Source of the DNA: Parerythrobacter lacustris
GTDB taxonomy: Bacteria > Pseudomonadota > Alphaproteobacteria > Sphingomonadales > Sphingomonadaceae
Assembly (NCBI RefSeq): GCF_024626475.1
Contig: NZ_JANKHH010000003.1
Coordinates: forward strand, 186,001 to 250,000
Direction: 5' to 3'
Length of the DNA stretch: 64,000 nucleotides
Numbering within the stretch: the stretch's first letter is position 1; the number at the start of each line of letters is the position of its first letter. Below the pieces are notes generated by a model. The model saw only the letters and a list, made by a program, of their open reading frames with translations. It did not search any database and was not told where the DNA came from. Below are positions 1-9,104 of this stretch, one piece after another. A program made the position numbers and the translations under genes.

Positions 1-1
1 C

Positions 2-232
2 TGGCAGACCGACGAGGTACGGATCGACCCGGTGGTCGACCGGATCGGCACCGGCGACGCCTATGCTGCCGGGGTGCTGCTCCGCTGGCTTGAGGGTGGC
101 AGCGCGCAGGAGATGGCCAAGACCGGGCTGGCGCTCGCGGTGATGAAGCATGGGGTTGCCGGGGACACGATCTGCGTGACCCGGGCAGAGCTGGAGGCGT
201 TCGATCCCGCAGGGGCCGATGTCAGCCGCTGA
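2..232 (+). CDS. kdgK: 2-keto-3-deoxygluconate kinase, C-terminal part (runs in from left edge)
   Basis: This is the last 76 codons of a PfkB-family sugar kinase; the start lies outside the window. The reading frame is open from base 2. The visible GTGDAYAAG matches the PfkB signature GAGDAFxAG, which carries the catalytic Asp and the anion hole. In hexuronate catabolism KdgK phosphorylates 2-keto-3-deoxygluconate to KDPG in the cytoplasm. The specific assignment is an inference from the neighbours (uxaA, uxaC, hexuronate reductase, pectate lyase); the fragment alone only shows a PfkB-family kinase. Its stop overlaps the next start by 14 bases, so the two genes are probably cotranscribed. Confidence 0.75.
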   Translation, partial: WQTDEVRIDPVVDRIGTGDAYAAGVLLRWLEGGSAQEMAKTGLALAVMKHGVAGDTICVTRAELEAFDPAGADVSR

Positions 233-1721
233 CGGTTTCAGCCGGCGGGCCGTCCTGGCAGGCGGTGTCGCGCTAGCCGCCGCCAGCAGCGCAAGGGCGA
301 TCACAATCTTCTCACCGGAAGTTCTGGCACCGGCTGGAAGAATCATCGGCTATTGGCCCGACCCTACGGTTCCGGTCGCGGGCTATCGCGGGATACGTTA
401 CGCGAGGGCCGATCGCTTTCGACCACCCGTCGCCGAGCCCCCCAGCGCCGAGCCGATCCTCGCCGGAGTGTTCGGCCCCGCGTCCCCGCAGCGCGGGGAT
501 GTCTACCTGCCGCAGAGCGAGGACTGCCTGTTCCTTAATGTGTGGCAGCCAAAGACGCGTGCAGAACCGCGCCCGGTGATGGTTTACATCCACGGTGGGG
601 CCTATTCGACCGGCTCGGTCACCGATCCGGCCAACGACGGTGCAAGGCTGGCCCATCGCGGCGACGTCGTGGTAGTCACGGTCAACCATCGGCTCAATGC
701 GCTGGGCTATCTCTACCTGCCCGACCGGTTTCCCGGCAGCGGCAACAACGGCCAGCTCGACCTCATCTGCGCGTTGCAATGGGTCCAGCGAAACATTGCG
801 GCTTTTGGCGGCGATCCGGGCAATGTCACCGTGTTCGGACAATCCGGCGGCGGGGCGAAAATAGCCACGCTGATGGCCATGCCCGAGGCGGTAGGGTTGT
901 TTCACAAGGCGATCACCATGAGCGGCCAGCAGGTGACCGCCAGCGGTCCGCTCAACGCCACCAAACGGGCGGAAGCTTTACAGGCGGAGCTGGGCGAGGG
1001 CATCGATCCTGAGACCGCGCCGGTCGATCGGCTTGTTGCGGCGCTCAGCGCCACCGATCCGATTCTGGGTGGCGGGGTCTATATGGGCCCGGTGCTCGAC
1101 ATGGTGCATTTGCACCGCCACCCGTTCTGGCCCGACGCACCGGCACAGTCGGCGCACATCCCGATGCTGCTCGGCAATACGGTGATGGAAACGCGCGCCT
1201 TCTATGCCGCGGACAAGCCGCCCATCGCAGGGCTCGAGATGAACAATCTGGCCGATCGGATTGCCCCGCAGATGCGGATCGATATCGAACCCAACTGGGT
1301 GGTCGGGCAGTTTCGCGCCCGCTATCCGGCCGCGCCGCCGCTGGAGCTGTTCCACCGCATCGTCACCGCTGCGCGCAGCTGGCGGGGACAGGTGGAAGAG
1401 GCGGAGGCGCGTGCCCTGTCGTCCGCCGCCGATCGGACGTGGGTCTATCAACTGGATTTCGAGGACGCGAAACACACTGACGACATCGCGCTGTCGTTCG
1501 GGACCATCCCTGATCCAACGCCTTCGCAGCAAGCAATGTCCGACACCGTGATGGACAGCTTCGTCCGATTCGCGCGCACGGGAAATCCGGGCTGGGCGAC
1601 TTACGACCTGACGAGCCGCAACACGATGGTCTTCGACACGGTGAGCCGCGTCGACAGCGATCCGCGCCAATGGGAGCGCGAGCTGTTCGCCCGCGTGCCC
1701 TACATCCAGCCGGGTAGCTAG
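219..1721 (+). CDS. Tat-exported type-B carboxylesterase
   Basis: A 500-residue alpha/beta hydrolase of the carboxylesterase type-B / cholinesterase family, full length for the family. Residues 7-27 form a twin-arginine signal (SRRAVLAGG, hydrophobic core, ending at SARA), so the enzyme should act in the periplasm. Family motifs are visible: EDCLFLNVW, the oxyanion loop HGGAY, the nucleophile elbow FGQSGGG, and a candidate catalytic His in KHTDDIALSFG. In a pectin locus it could remove acetyl, methyl or aromatic esters, but the substrate cannot be read from the sequence. The ATG lies inside the end of the kinase gene. Confidence 0.85.
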   Translation: MSAADGFSRRAVLAGGVALAAASSARAITIFSPEVLAPAGRIIGYWPDPTVPVAGYRGIRYARADRFRPPVAEPPSAEPILAGVFGPASPQRGDVYLPQSEDCLFLNVWQPKTRAEPRPVMVYIHGGAYSTGSVTDPANDGARLAHRGDVVVVTVNHRLNALGYLYLPDRFPGSGNNGQLDLICALQWVQRNIAAFGGDPGNVTVFGQSGGGAKIATLMAMPEAVGLFHKAITMSGQQVTASGPLNATKRAEALQAELGEGIDPETAPVDRLVAALSATDPILGGGVYMGPVLDMVHLHRHPFWPDAPAQSAHIPMLLGNTVMETRAFYAADKPPIAGLEMNNLADRIAPQMRIDIEPNWVVGQFRARYPAAPPLELFHRIVTAARSWRGQVEEAEARALSSAADRTWVYQLDFEDAKHTDDIALSFGTIPDPTPSQQAMSDTVMDSFVRFARTGNPGWATYDLTSRNTMVFDTVSRVDSDPRQWERELFARVPYIQPGS

Positions 1722-1727
1722 GCTGCG

Positions 1728-2123
1728 CTACTCGGCGGGCTTCGGCGCCACCGGGTAGGCGATGATGATCGAAAGCGGCTCGTCGCCGACCTGCCTAATC
1801 CCAACAACCGCCCCGTCGTAGAGATAGGCCGCCATGCCAGGCGTCAATTCGGCCTCGACACCGTCCGAAGTCACGATCCCGCGACCGGAGGTGACGTAGT
1901 AGACCTCGTCATGCGCGATCGGGTGTTCCCCGATGGCTGCACCGACATCGAGCACGCGGCGGCGGAACTCCATCGTTCGCGGTTGTGGCGCAGCATCGCT
2001 GATGCGGAATGCGGTAGACATGCCGATTGCGCCGTGCGGCGGTGCCTCGCGCACTTCGGTATCGACCTCGTCGATTACCACCATCGGCGGTGCCTGAACC
2101 AGCAGGAGGAGCGGCCAGAACAT
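1728..2123 (-). CDS. Exported cupin-domain protein
   Basis: A 131-residue single-cupin protein. The first 12 residues are hydrophobic (FWPLLLLVQ), suggesting export. The cupin core has a metal-site half GEHPIAHDEVYYV with the spaced His/His/Glu expected of cupin motif 1. Motif 2 (around PGMAAYLYDGAVVG) lacks the usual His, so metal binding is uncertain. It begins one base after the pectate lyase stop and is surely in its operon. Cupins next to pectate lyases suggest a KdgF-like role on unsaturated uronates, but the apparent export and missing His argue against a simple KdgF. Function is therefore unassigned. Confidence 0.7.
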   Translation of the reverse strand: MFWPLLLLVQAPPMVVIDEVDTEVREAPPHGAIGMSTAFRISDAAPQPRTMEFRRRVLDVGAAIGEHPIAHDEVYYVTSGRGIVTSDGVEAELTPGMAAYLYDGAVVGIRQVGDEPLSIIIAYPVAPKPAE

Positions 2124-2124
2124 G

Positions 2125-3465
2125 CTATTTGTTCCCTGCCCGCATTTCGCGATCGCGCGGCGATAGATGTTCCTGAGCGCCCGGTTTCTGGCCGGGGTAA
2201 AGGCCTGCGCGCGGGGTCATCGTAGAGAGGTTCCAGTCCTTTTCGATGAAAGGAGCGGCGGTCGATTCAACGGCGGGATAGCCGCCAACTTCGCTCTCGT
2301 CATCGATGATCTCGCCCCGCCCTTCGGCAATGAAGAACAGGACGCGGATCTCCTCGCTGCCGCGATCCCATGGCCGCGCCCCGGCGGTGGCAAGCAGGGT
2401 GGTCTCGACCGAGTCGGACGGCAGAATGTCGTAACCGTTCAGATCCGCCAGCGGGGCTTCGGGTTCAATCAGCTTCGCACCGGTTTCGCCATAGCGCCCG
2501 AACAGGGGCAGCGGATTGCCGTGCAGGTCGACTGCGCGGTTGTCCCGGCCAAAAAAGGCGAGGTCACCGACGCCACCCAGCATCAGGAAAGGCAGGCCTT
2601 CATTGGTATCGTTGCCACCACGCATGACATTGCCGATAGCGGTGATCTCTCCGGTTACGGGCGTGTGTCCGGCCCATTCGAGGTCCATCAGGTTGTAATG
2701 CACGGCGCGGTGTTGCGGGTTGTAGATCAGGTTGTTGACCATCAGCACCTGCGCGCCGCCTTTCACCAGCGGGCTGCGCTCGACATTGTGCGCCCAGACA
2801 TTTCGGTCGAACACGATACCGATGGCGTTGTCGTGGACCAGCGAACCTTTGGAATGTTCTCCCTTGGGGTGGCTCGAATCGGCGAGCCCCTCCGCCGCGA
2901 GGTTAAGGCGGAAAACGATGTCGCTGCTGGTGCCAGCACGCCATTCCTCCACCGTCTCACCGGTAAAGCGAGGGCCCGAGGCGGACATGTTCTCATCGAT
3001 CGCCCACAGGAAGGTGCAGTTCTCCACCACCACGCGTTTGGCGGCGACCGTGGAAAAGGCATCGGCTTCCCACCCGCTGCGCTTCGCTTGCCCGTCTGCC
3101 CCGGTAATGACCCGCAGGTGCTGCAGCTTCACATCGTGGGTCTTCACGTCGATCCCGCCGCGCAGGATGGTGATGCCGGGGGAAGGGGCGGTCTGTCCGG
3201 CGATAGTGACATGCGGTTCGGTAATCGACAGACTTGAGCGCTCGAGATCGATCGCGCCGCCAACCTCGAATACGATCACGCGCGAGCCCCTCGCGGCTAG
3301 TGCCTCGGCGAGGCTGCCAGGACCGTCCTTGGCCAGCGTCGTGACCCGGATGATTTTCCCGCCGGCACCCCCTCGTGTTGGATCGACCGGATGGGCCCAG
3401 AGCTGTTGCGGGACAACAACAGTAAGCAGGAATACCCCTGCCATAAGGCTCATGAAACCGCGCAT
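2125..3465 (-). CDS. Exported pectate lyase (PL1-type right-handed beta-helix)
   Basis: About 446 residues. I chose the ATG at 3465 because it is followed at once by a Sec signal peptide (hydrophobic stretch then LWAHP) and preceded by GGGAGAG; an upstream in-frame start would add 24 non-signal residues. The repeating beta-helix pattern is clear: VIVFEVGGAIDL, HVTIAGQTAPSPGITI, VVVENCTFLWAIDENMS, IVFDRNVWAHNVERSPL. This resembles bacterial PL1 pectate lyases, which cleave polygalacturonate by beta-elimination using Ca2+. It is divergent from the TonB receptor and shares its control region; the cupin gene follows directly. Confidence 0.82.
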   Translation of the reverse strand: MRGFMSLMAGVFLLTVVVPQQLWAHPVDPTRGGAGGKIIRVTTLAKDGPGSLAEALAARGSRVIVFEVGGAIDLERSSLSITEPHVTIAGQTAPSPGITILRGGIDVKTHDVKLQHLRVITGADGQAKRSGWEADAFSTVAAKRVVVENCTFLWAIDENMSASGPRFTGETVEEWRAGTSSDIVFRLNLAAEGLADSSHPKGEHSKGSLVHDNAIGIVFDRNVWAHNVERSPLVKGGAQVLMVNNLIYNPQHRAVHYNLMDLEWAGHTPVTGEITAIGNVMRGGNDTNEGLPFLMLGGVGDLAFFGRDNRAVDLHGNPLPLFGRYGETGAKLIEPEAPLADLNGYDILPSDSVETTLLATAGARPWDRGSEEIRVLFFIAEGRGEIIDDESEVGGYPAVESTAAPFIEKDWNLSTMTPRAGLYPGQKPGAQEHLSPRDREMRAGNK

Positions 3466-3531
3466 CACCGCTACTCTCCCGCTTTTCTGGCTAGGTTCTT
3501 GACAGATGGGGTCTACCATGGCAACCAATAA

Positions 3532-3546
3532 TGACACCGGTTACCA
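3532..3546. promoter_or_regulatory. Candidate operator 1, pectate lyase / TonB receptor divergent region
   Basis: The sequence TGACACCGGTTACCA lies between the divergent pectate lyase (start 3465) and receptor (start 3653) genes. The identical 15 bases recur at 13463-13477 between uxaA and uxaC. The ACCGGT core resembles LacI/GntR-family sugar operators. No regulator gene is visible in the window, so which protein binds is unknown. Confidence 0.6.
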
Positions 3547-3621
3547 AACCGGGGGTTTATTGGGAGTTCGGGTGTCTAGCGAAGGAAGCGCACAGCGATG
3601 TGCGCAACTCCTTTCTCCGAA

Positions 3622-3640
3622 AAAGACACCGGTGCCATTT
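3622..3640. promoter_or_regulatory. Candidate operator 2, just upstream of the TonB receptor
   Basis: AAAGACACCGGTGCCATTT is an imperfect dyad around ACCGGT and shares GACACCGGT with the two 15-base sites. It ends right before the Shine-Dalgarno GAGGGAGGA of the receptor, a position where a bound repressor could block transcription. Confidence 0.45.
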
Positions 3641-3652
3641 GAGGGAGGATCT

Positions 3653-6436
3653 ATGCAGACTCGTTTTTCCAGCCGGGCAAAGTCGGTCTTGCTGCTTGGT
3701 GCAGCGGCGGTCTTTGTTCCGCAATCGGCATTTGCGCAGGACGATGGAGCAGCCGAAGGGGCGGTCGCCAGCGATGAAATCGTCGTCTCAGGCTTCCGCG
3801 AGTCGCTCGACGCAGCGATTGCCCAGAAGCGGAACGCGAGCAGCCAGATCGATGTGATCGTGGCCGAAGACATCGCGAAGTTCCCCGACACCAACCTGGC
3901 GGAATCGCTCCAGCGGATTCCCGGCATCGCGCTGCAGAAGGATGCTGGCGAAGGTCGGCAGATCGTGGTGCGCGGACTCGGCGCGCAGTTCACCCGGGTA
4001 CGGGTCAACGGGATGGAAGCCATCGCCACATCGACCGACGGGGCCAGCGCGAACCGTGACCGCGGGTTCGATTTCAACGTGTTCGCATCGGAACTGTTCA
4101 GCTCCATCGTCGTGCACAAGACCGCAACCGCCTCGCTCGATGAAGGTTCGCTTGGTGCTGTGGTCGATCTCAACACCGGAAATCCCCTGGCCTATGATCC
4201 GGGCCTGACCTTCGTGGGTTCGGCTCAGGCCCGCTATAACGACCTCTCGGACGATGTGGGTCCGCGCCTCGCTGGGCTGCTGGCCTGGACCAATCTCGAC
4301 CAGACTTTCGGGGTCTCGGCCTCGCTCGCCTATTCGAAGTACGACACCTTCGAACTCGGCAACAATACGGTGCGCTGGGCACAGGGCGCGTTCCGATCGG
4401 TCAACGGGACGGCATGCTACACCGGCTCGACCTACATCCCGAGCGCGACCTGCAATCAGGTCGGACTCGCGTTCCACCCGCGAATTCCGCGCTATGGCCT
4501 CGTCGCGCACGATCGCGAGCGTTTGGGCGCGACCGGCTCGATCCAGTGGGCACCGAGTGACCGGACCAAGCTGTCGATCGACGGGCTCTATTCGAACTTC
4601 AAGGAAACCCGCGACGAGTTCTGGGGCGAAATCCTCGCCCGTTCGAACGAACGGACGATCGATCTCACCAATTTCACGATCGATGCGAACAACAACATCA
4701 TCTCGGGCACGCTCAACAACGCATACCTGCGCACCGAGCGGTACTCGCGTGAGAGCGAAACCGAATTCTGGCAGATCTCGGCTTCGCTAGAGCAGTATAT
4801 CACCGACACGCTCGGGGTTACGCTGCGAGCCGGCAAATCCCGCTCGGATGCAGACATTCCGGTCGAATCGACCATCGCATTCGATGACCGGATCAATGGC
4901 TACACTTTCGATTATTCCGACATGTCGAGCCCGGTGCTCAACTTCGGACCCGGCGGCGCGACAACACCGGCGCAGTTCGAATTGGCGGAATTCCGCGACC
5001 GGCCGTCGTTCCTGACCAACAAGTTCGAAACCGTCGGTCTCGATGCGGACTGGGAATTCTCCGATGGACTCTCGCTCGAAGGCGGGCTGATCTACCGCCG
5101 ATACGATTTCGACAATGAAGGATTCAGCCGGGACAGCACCTTTTGCGCCGCCTTCACCTGCGCTCCGGGGCAGACCGGACTTCCGGTAACCGATGCGATT
5201 TCCGAGATTTTCAACCTTGGAGACGCAGGTCAGCCGGCGGGCAACTCCAATTCGTGGCTGGTGCCTTTGCTCGGGCCAGCTGCTCAGGCGGTCGGTCTCT
5301 ACCAGCGAACCGCCAATCCGGTTGCGGGGGATAATCGCTCGGTCGTCGAAAAGACCAAGGGCGGTTATCTCCAGCTCAGTGCAGATGTTGATGTCGGCAT
5401 CCGGATCACCGGCAATGTCGGCTTGCGCTATGTCGACACCGAACAGACTTCGACCGGCATCGCCAGCGGGGTCGAGGCGACCGTCGAGCGCAGCTATGAC
5501 GATTGGCTGCCCTCGGGCAACATCAACCTGTTCCTGACCGACGACCTGGTGCTGCGCGGAGCGGTCGCCAAGGTGATGACCCGGCCGTCCTTAGGCAACC
5601 TCACACCTGGCGGGACGGTCGATCAGTTCAACTTCCGAATTACTTCCGGCAACCCGTTCCTCGATCCGTTCCGGGCGACGGCCTACGACGTAGCGCTGGA
5701 ATACTACTTTGCGCCGGGTGCACTGGCTTCGGTCGCCCTGTTTGCCAAGGATATCGAAAGCTTCCCGCTGTCGAGCTCGTTCCAGGGTACTTTTGCCCAG
5801 AGCGGCCTCCCGACCTCGGTGCTGACTGCCGGTACGCCGCTGCACACGGCGATCGTCGGCGGCGGAAACCCGAGTGTTCCGATCGAGTTCCGTACCAACA
5901 TCAACGGGCCGGGCGCGAACCTGAAAGGTGTCGAGTTCGCACTGCAACTGCCGTTCGATGTCTTCACCGAAGGCTTCTTCGGCAATTTCGGCCTGCTCGC
6001 GAACGTCACGCTGGTCGACAGCGATGTCGACTATACGCTGTCGACCCCGGCAACTGCACTCAACGGCAGCGGCAACCCCGTCGCCGGGCCTGCAACAGTG
6101 TTCTCGCGTCCGCTGCTCAACCTCGCCAAGAGTGCGGCGAATGGCACGCTGTACTACGAAGATGACAGGTTCTCTGCCCGTGTCTCGGTCGCCTATCGCG
6201 ACAGCTATCTCGATAGCACCAGCGGCAATCTCAACATTTTCGAAGGCTACAGCGATACGATCAATGTCGACGCCTCGATCCGTTACAAGATCAACGACAT
6301 GATCGAGCTTTCGCTCGAAGGGACCAACCTGACCGACGAATATCGCGAGCGTTTCGTCAACGATCCCAGCCCGCGTGGTTACGAGAACAACCACTTCGGT
6401 CGCGTGTTCATGGCGGGTGTCCGGGTCAAGATCTGA
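3653..6436 (+). CDS. TonB-dependent outer-membrane receptor (probable pectin-oligomer transporter)
   Basis: 927 residues. ATG 3653 is preferred over an in-frame start 49 codons upstream because it has a strong GAGGGAGGA ribosome site and leads straight into a Sec signal ending SAFAQ. The plug domain is clear (IPGIALQKDAGEGRQIVVRG, then RVNGMEAIA), and the protein ends in a typical outer-membrane beta-barrel C-terminus (FGRVFMAGVRVKI). The layout resembles the large Xanthomonas/Caulobacter TonB receptor subfamily that imports polysaccharide fragments. It heads a run of genes through 11880 (esterase, GH43, TRAP transporter). The substrate, pectin-derived oligosaccharide, is inferred from context. 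Confidence 0.9.
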   Translation: MQTRFSSRAKSVLLLGAAAVFVPQSAFAQDDGAAEGAVASDEIVVSGFRESLDAAIAQKRNASSQIDVIVAEDIAKFPDTNLAESLQRIPGIALQKDAGEGRQIVVRGLGAQFTRVRVNGMEAIATSTDGASANRDRGFDFNVFASELFSSIVVHKTATASLDEGSLGAVVDLNTGNPLAYDPGLTFVGSAQARYNDLSDDVGPRLAGLLAWTNLDQTFGVSASLAYSKYDTFELGNNTVRWAQGAFRSVNGTACYTGSTYIPSATCNQVGLAFHPRIPRYGLVAHDRERLGATGSIQWAPSDRTKLSIDGLYSNFKETRDEFWGEILARSNERTIDLTNFTIDANNNIISGTLNNAYLRTERYSRESETEFWQISASLEQYITDTLGVTLRAGKSRSDADIPVESTIAFDDRINGYTFDYSDMSSPVLNFGPGGATTPAQFELAEFRDRPSFLTNKFETVGLDADWEFSDGLSLEGGLIYRRYDFDNEGFSRDSTFCAAFTCAPGQTGLPVTDAISEIFNLGDAGQPAGNSNSWLVPLLGPAAQAVGLYQRTANPVAGDNRSVVEKTKGGYLQLSADVDVGIRITGNVGLRYVDTEQTSTGIASGVEATVERSYDDWLPSGNINLFLTDDLVLRGAVAKVMTRPSLGNLTPGGTVDQFNFRITSGNPFLDPFRATAYDVALEYYFAPGALASVALFAKDIESFPLSSSFQGTFAQSGLPTSVLTAGTPLHTAIVGGGNPSVPIEFRTNINGPGANLKGVEFALQLPFDVFTEGFFGNFGLLANVTLVDSDVDYTLSTPATALNGSGNPVAGPATVFSRPLLNLAKSAANGTLYYEDDRFSARVSVAYRDSYLDSTSGNLNIFEGYSDTINVDASIRYKINDMIELSLEGTNLTDEYRERFVNDPSPRGYENNHFGRVFMAGVRVKI

Positions 6437-6470
6437 CCCGGCACCGACTGTGAACTGGAATGGCCCGCAC

Positions 6471-7472
6471 ATGAGAAGTGATCGCAGAGCGATCCTCGGT
6501 GCGGGCCTTTTCGCAACCCTGTTCGGCGCGTCGCTCGGTCGCGCACAGACGGCTCCCCCGATGGCGAAAGGCGCTTCGCCGCCGGGCCTGCCGCAGCCTG
6601 TCGAAACCATCGACCTGTGGCCGCAAGGCGCTCCGGGCATGCCCGCAACACCGCCGGCCGAGCAGGTTACCGAACGCTCGGAGGATGCGCTTGTCACCGA
6701 TCGTGCCGTGCTTGGGATCACCAAGCCGCGCATGGCTGTGTTCCAGCCTGACAGGCCCAACGGCGCAGCCGTCCTGCTGATTCCCGGCGGCGGATATCGC
6801 CATGTCGTGGTCGACAAGGAAGGCTACGAGATGGCGCGCTGGCTCACCGCGCGCGGCTTTACCGCCTTTGTCCTGTTCTACCGGCTGCCTTACGACGGCT
6901 GGGCGGCTGGCTCCGATCTCTGCCTGTCCGATGCGCAGCGCTCGATGCGGCTGATCCGCCATCGCCACGCCGAATTTGCAATCGATCCCGAGCGCGTGGC
7001 GGCCATGGGCTTTTCCGCCGGGGGCCATCTCTGTGCCGATCTCGCCACGCGATTTGCAGCCCGGACTTATACGCCGGTCGATGCCGCCGATAGTCTCAGC
7101 GCCAAGCCGGTCTGTGCTGCGCCGATCTATCCGGTGGTATCCATGACCTTGCCCGACGCACATCCCGGCTCGCGCGAGCGGCTGCTGGGCGCCAATCCGA
7201 CTCCCGCGATGGAAGCGGCGCATTCGCCCGATCGCAACGTGCCCGGCGACGCGCCGCCCTTTTTCATCCTTCATGCCGAAGATGACGATGTCGTGCCGGT
7301 GCAAAACAGCCTGTTGCTGCGCGCTGCGCTGAAAGCAAAGGCAATCCGCGTCGAGATGCACCTGTTTGAACATGGCGGACACGGCTTTGGTCTGCGTAAG
7401 GCAGTGGGCAAGCCGGTGGAGGTCTGGCCCGACCTGTGGCGGGGATGGGCCCGTACTGCCGGTCTCGGATAA
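6471..7472 (+). CDS. Tat-exported alpha/beta hydrolase (acetyl-esterase-like)
   Basis: 333 residues from ATG 6471. The N-terminus carries a twin-arginine signal (SDRRAILGAG, cleavage near LGRAQ). The hydrolase core shows the oxyanion loop IPGGGYRHV, the nucleophile elbow GFSAGGH and a late acid-His pair (HAEDDDVVPV, then HGGHGFGL). This resembles carbohydrate esterases often annotated as acetylxylan-type; in this locus it would remove acetyl groups from pectic or hemicellulosic fragments before GH43 acts. The substrate is inferred. Its stop overlaps the GH43 start (TAATG), so the two are translationally coupled. Confidence 0.8.
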   Translation: MRSDRRAILGAGLFATLFGASLGRAQTAPPMAKGASPPGLPQPVETIDLWPQGAPGMPATPPAEQVTERSEDALVTDRAVLGITKPRMAVFQPDRPNGAAVLLIPGGGYRHVVVDKEGYEMARWLTARGFTAFVLFYRLPYDGWAAGSDLCLSDAQRSMRLIRHRHAEFAIDPERVAAMGFSAGGHLCADLATRFAARTYTPVDAADSLSAKPVCAAPIYPVVSMTLPDAHPGSRERLLGANPTPAMEAAHSPDRNVPGDAPPFFILHAEDDDVVPVQNSLLLRAALKAKAIRVEMHLFEHGGHGFGLRKAVGKPVEVWPDLWRGWARTAGLG

Positions 7473-9085
7473 TGCAAACCGACCGGCGATCTCTCATGGC
7501 CGGAGCGGGTGCGCTGGGTGCAGCGGCCCTTGTGCCTTCGCGAGCGGCAGCCTCCGGGCAGGTGCGCATGCCATCGAAAGTGCCGATGAATGCGCGCGGG
7601 TTCGACAACCAGCGTATTCCCGACCTTGGGGACGGAACCTTCCTCAACCCCGTCATCTCTGGCGACCGCCCGGACCCTGCAGTGCTGAAGGACGGGCTTG
7701 ATTACTATGTCACTTTCTCGACCTTCGATGCCTATCCCGGCCTGACCATCTGGCATTCGCTCGATCTGGTGAACTGGCGGCCACTGAAGGCGGCGCTCCA
7801 CCGCAACATCGGTTCGGTCTGGGCCCCCAGCCTGCACAAGGATGCCGGGCGCTACCTGCTCTACATCCCGGTCAAGGCGGAGGCCAAGAATGACATTTAC
7901 GTCAGTTGGGCCGACACCATCGAGGGTCCGTGGAGCGATCCGATGGCGCTCGGGCTGCACAATCATATCGACCCGTGCCACGCGGTGGCCGAGGATGGCA
8001 GCAAATGGCTGTTCCTGTCGGGTGGGGACCGGGTGCGATTGAGCGACGACAACCTGTCTCTCGCGGGGCCGGTCGAGCATGTCTACGATCCATGGCGCTA
8101 TCCGCTCGACTGGATCGTCGAGGGCTTTTCTCCTGAAGGGCCCAAGATCCACAATATCGGCGGCTGGTTCTACATGCTCACCGCCGTGGGCGGGACGGCC
8201 GGGCCGCCGACCGGGCACATGGTCATCGCCGCGCGCTCGCGCTCGCTTCACGGTCCTTGGGAGCATCATCCGGGCAACCCGATCGTGCGCACGACCTCGA
8301 TCGACGAGGCGTGGTGGTCGCGCGGGCATGCATCGCTGGTTGAGGCGCCCGATGGCAGCTGGTGGTCGCTCTATCATGGTTACGAGAACGGCTTCTGGAC
8401 GCTGGGGCGGCAATGCCTCCTCGACCCGGTGCGCTTCACGCCCGACGGCTGGTTTGACATGACTGGTGGCGACTTGTCGCAGCCCATCGCCAAGCCGCGC
8501 GGCGGCGAGCCGCAGGCGCATGGCATGGCGCTGACCGACGACTTTTCCGCCCCGCTGGCTTTGGGGAGCAAGTGGGCGTTCTTCCGCCCGTCAGTTGACG
8601 AGGCTCGGCGCGTGCGGACCGAAGGTGGCACGCTGTATTTCGTCGGGAAGGGCGAGGCCCCTTCGAGCGGCTCGCCGCTGCTGCTCACGGCCGGCGACCA
8701 GAGCTATATGTTCGAATGCGATATCGAGATCGCACCCGGGGGCAGGGCGGGATTGATCCTGTTCTACGACGACAGGCTCTATTGCGGCCTCGGCTTCGAT
8801 GCCGAGCGTTTCGTTACCCATCAGTACGGCATCGAACGCGCCCGTCCGGCGAACCCCCATGGTGCCCGCATGCGGATACGGGTTACCAACCGTCAGCATA
8901 TCGTCACCTATGACACCAGCGGTGACGGCGGGAAGACGTGGCTTCGCTTTGACCGCGGAATGGAAGTCTCGGGCTATCATCACAATGTACGCGGGGGCTT
9001 CCTGATGCTGCGTCCGGGCCTCTATGCTGCCGGGCCGGGCGAAGCGAAATTCCGCGATTTCCGCTTCACGGCGCTGGAAGACTGA
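7472..9085 (+). CDS. Tat-exported family 43 glycoside hydrolase
   Basis: 537 residues, starting at the ATG overlapping the previous stop. A twin-arginine signal (TDRRSLMAGAG ... RAAAS) precedes a five-bladed propeller. The three GH43 acidic residues are identifiable: the base in GDRPDPAVL, the pKa modulator in NHIDPCHAV, and the acid in VEGFSPEGPKI. The C-terminal roughly 190 residues form a beta-sandwich (DUF1349/concanavalin-like) as in many GH43 xylosidases and arabinofuranosidases. Likely it trims arabinose, xylose or galactose side chains from pectic fragments in the periplasm; exact specificity cannot be read here. Confidence 0.88.
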   Translation: MQTDRRSLMAGAGALGAAALVPSRAAASGQVRMPSKVPMNARGFDNQRIPDLGDGTFLNPVISGDRPDPAVLKDGLDYYVTFSTFDAYPGLTIWHSLDLVNWRPLKAALHRNIGSVWAPSLHKDAGRYLLYIPVKAEAKNDIYVSWADTIEGPWSDPMALGLHNHIDPCHAVAEDGSKWLFLSGGDRVRLSDDNLSLAGPVEHVYDPWRYPLDWIVEGFSPEGPKIHNIGGWFYMLTAVGGTAGPPTGHMVIAARSRSLHGPWEHHPGNPIVRTTSIDEAWWSRGHASLVEAPDGSWWSLYHGYENGFWTLGRQCLLDPVRFTPDGWFDMTGGDLSQPIAKPRGGEPQAHGMALTDDFSAPLALGSKWAFFRPSVDEARRVRTEGGTLYFVGKGEAPSSGSPLLLTAGDQSYMFECDIEIAPGGRAGLILFYDDRLYCGLGFDAERFVTHQYGIERARPANPHGARMRIRVTNRQHIVTYDTSGDGGKTWLRFDRGMEVSGYHHNVRGGFLMLRPGLYAAGPGEAKFRDFRFTALED

Positions 9086-9104
9086 ACCTGGAGTGCATCG
9101 GCGA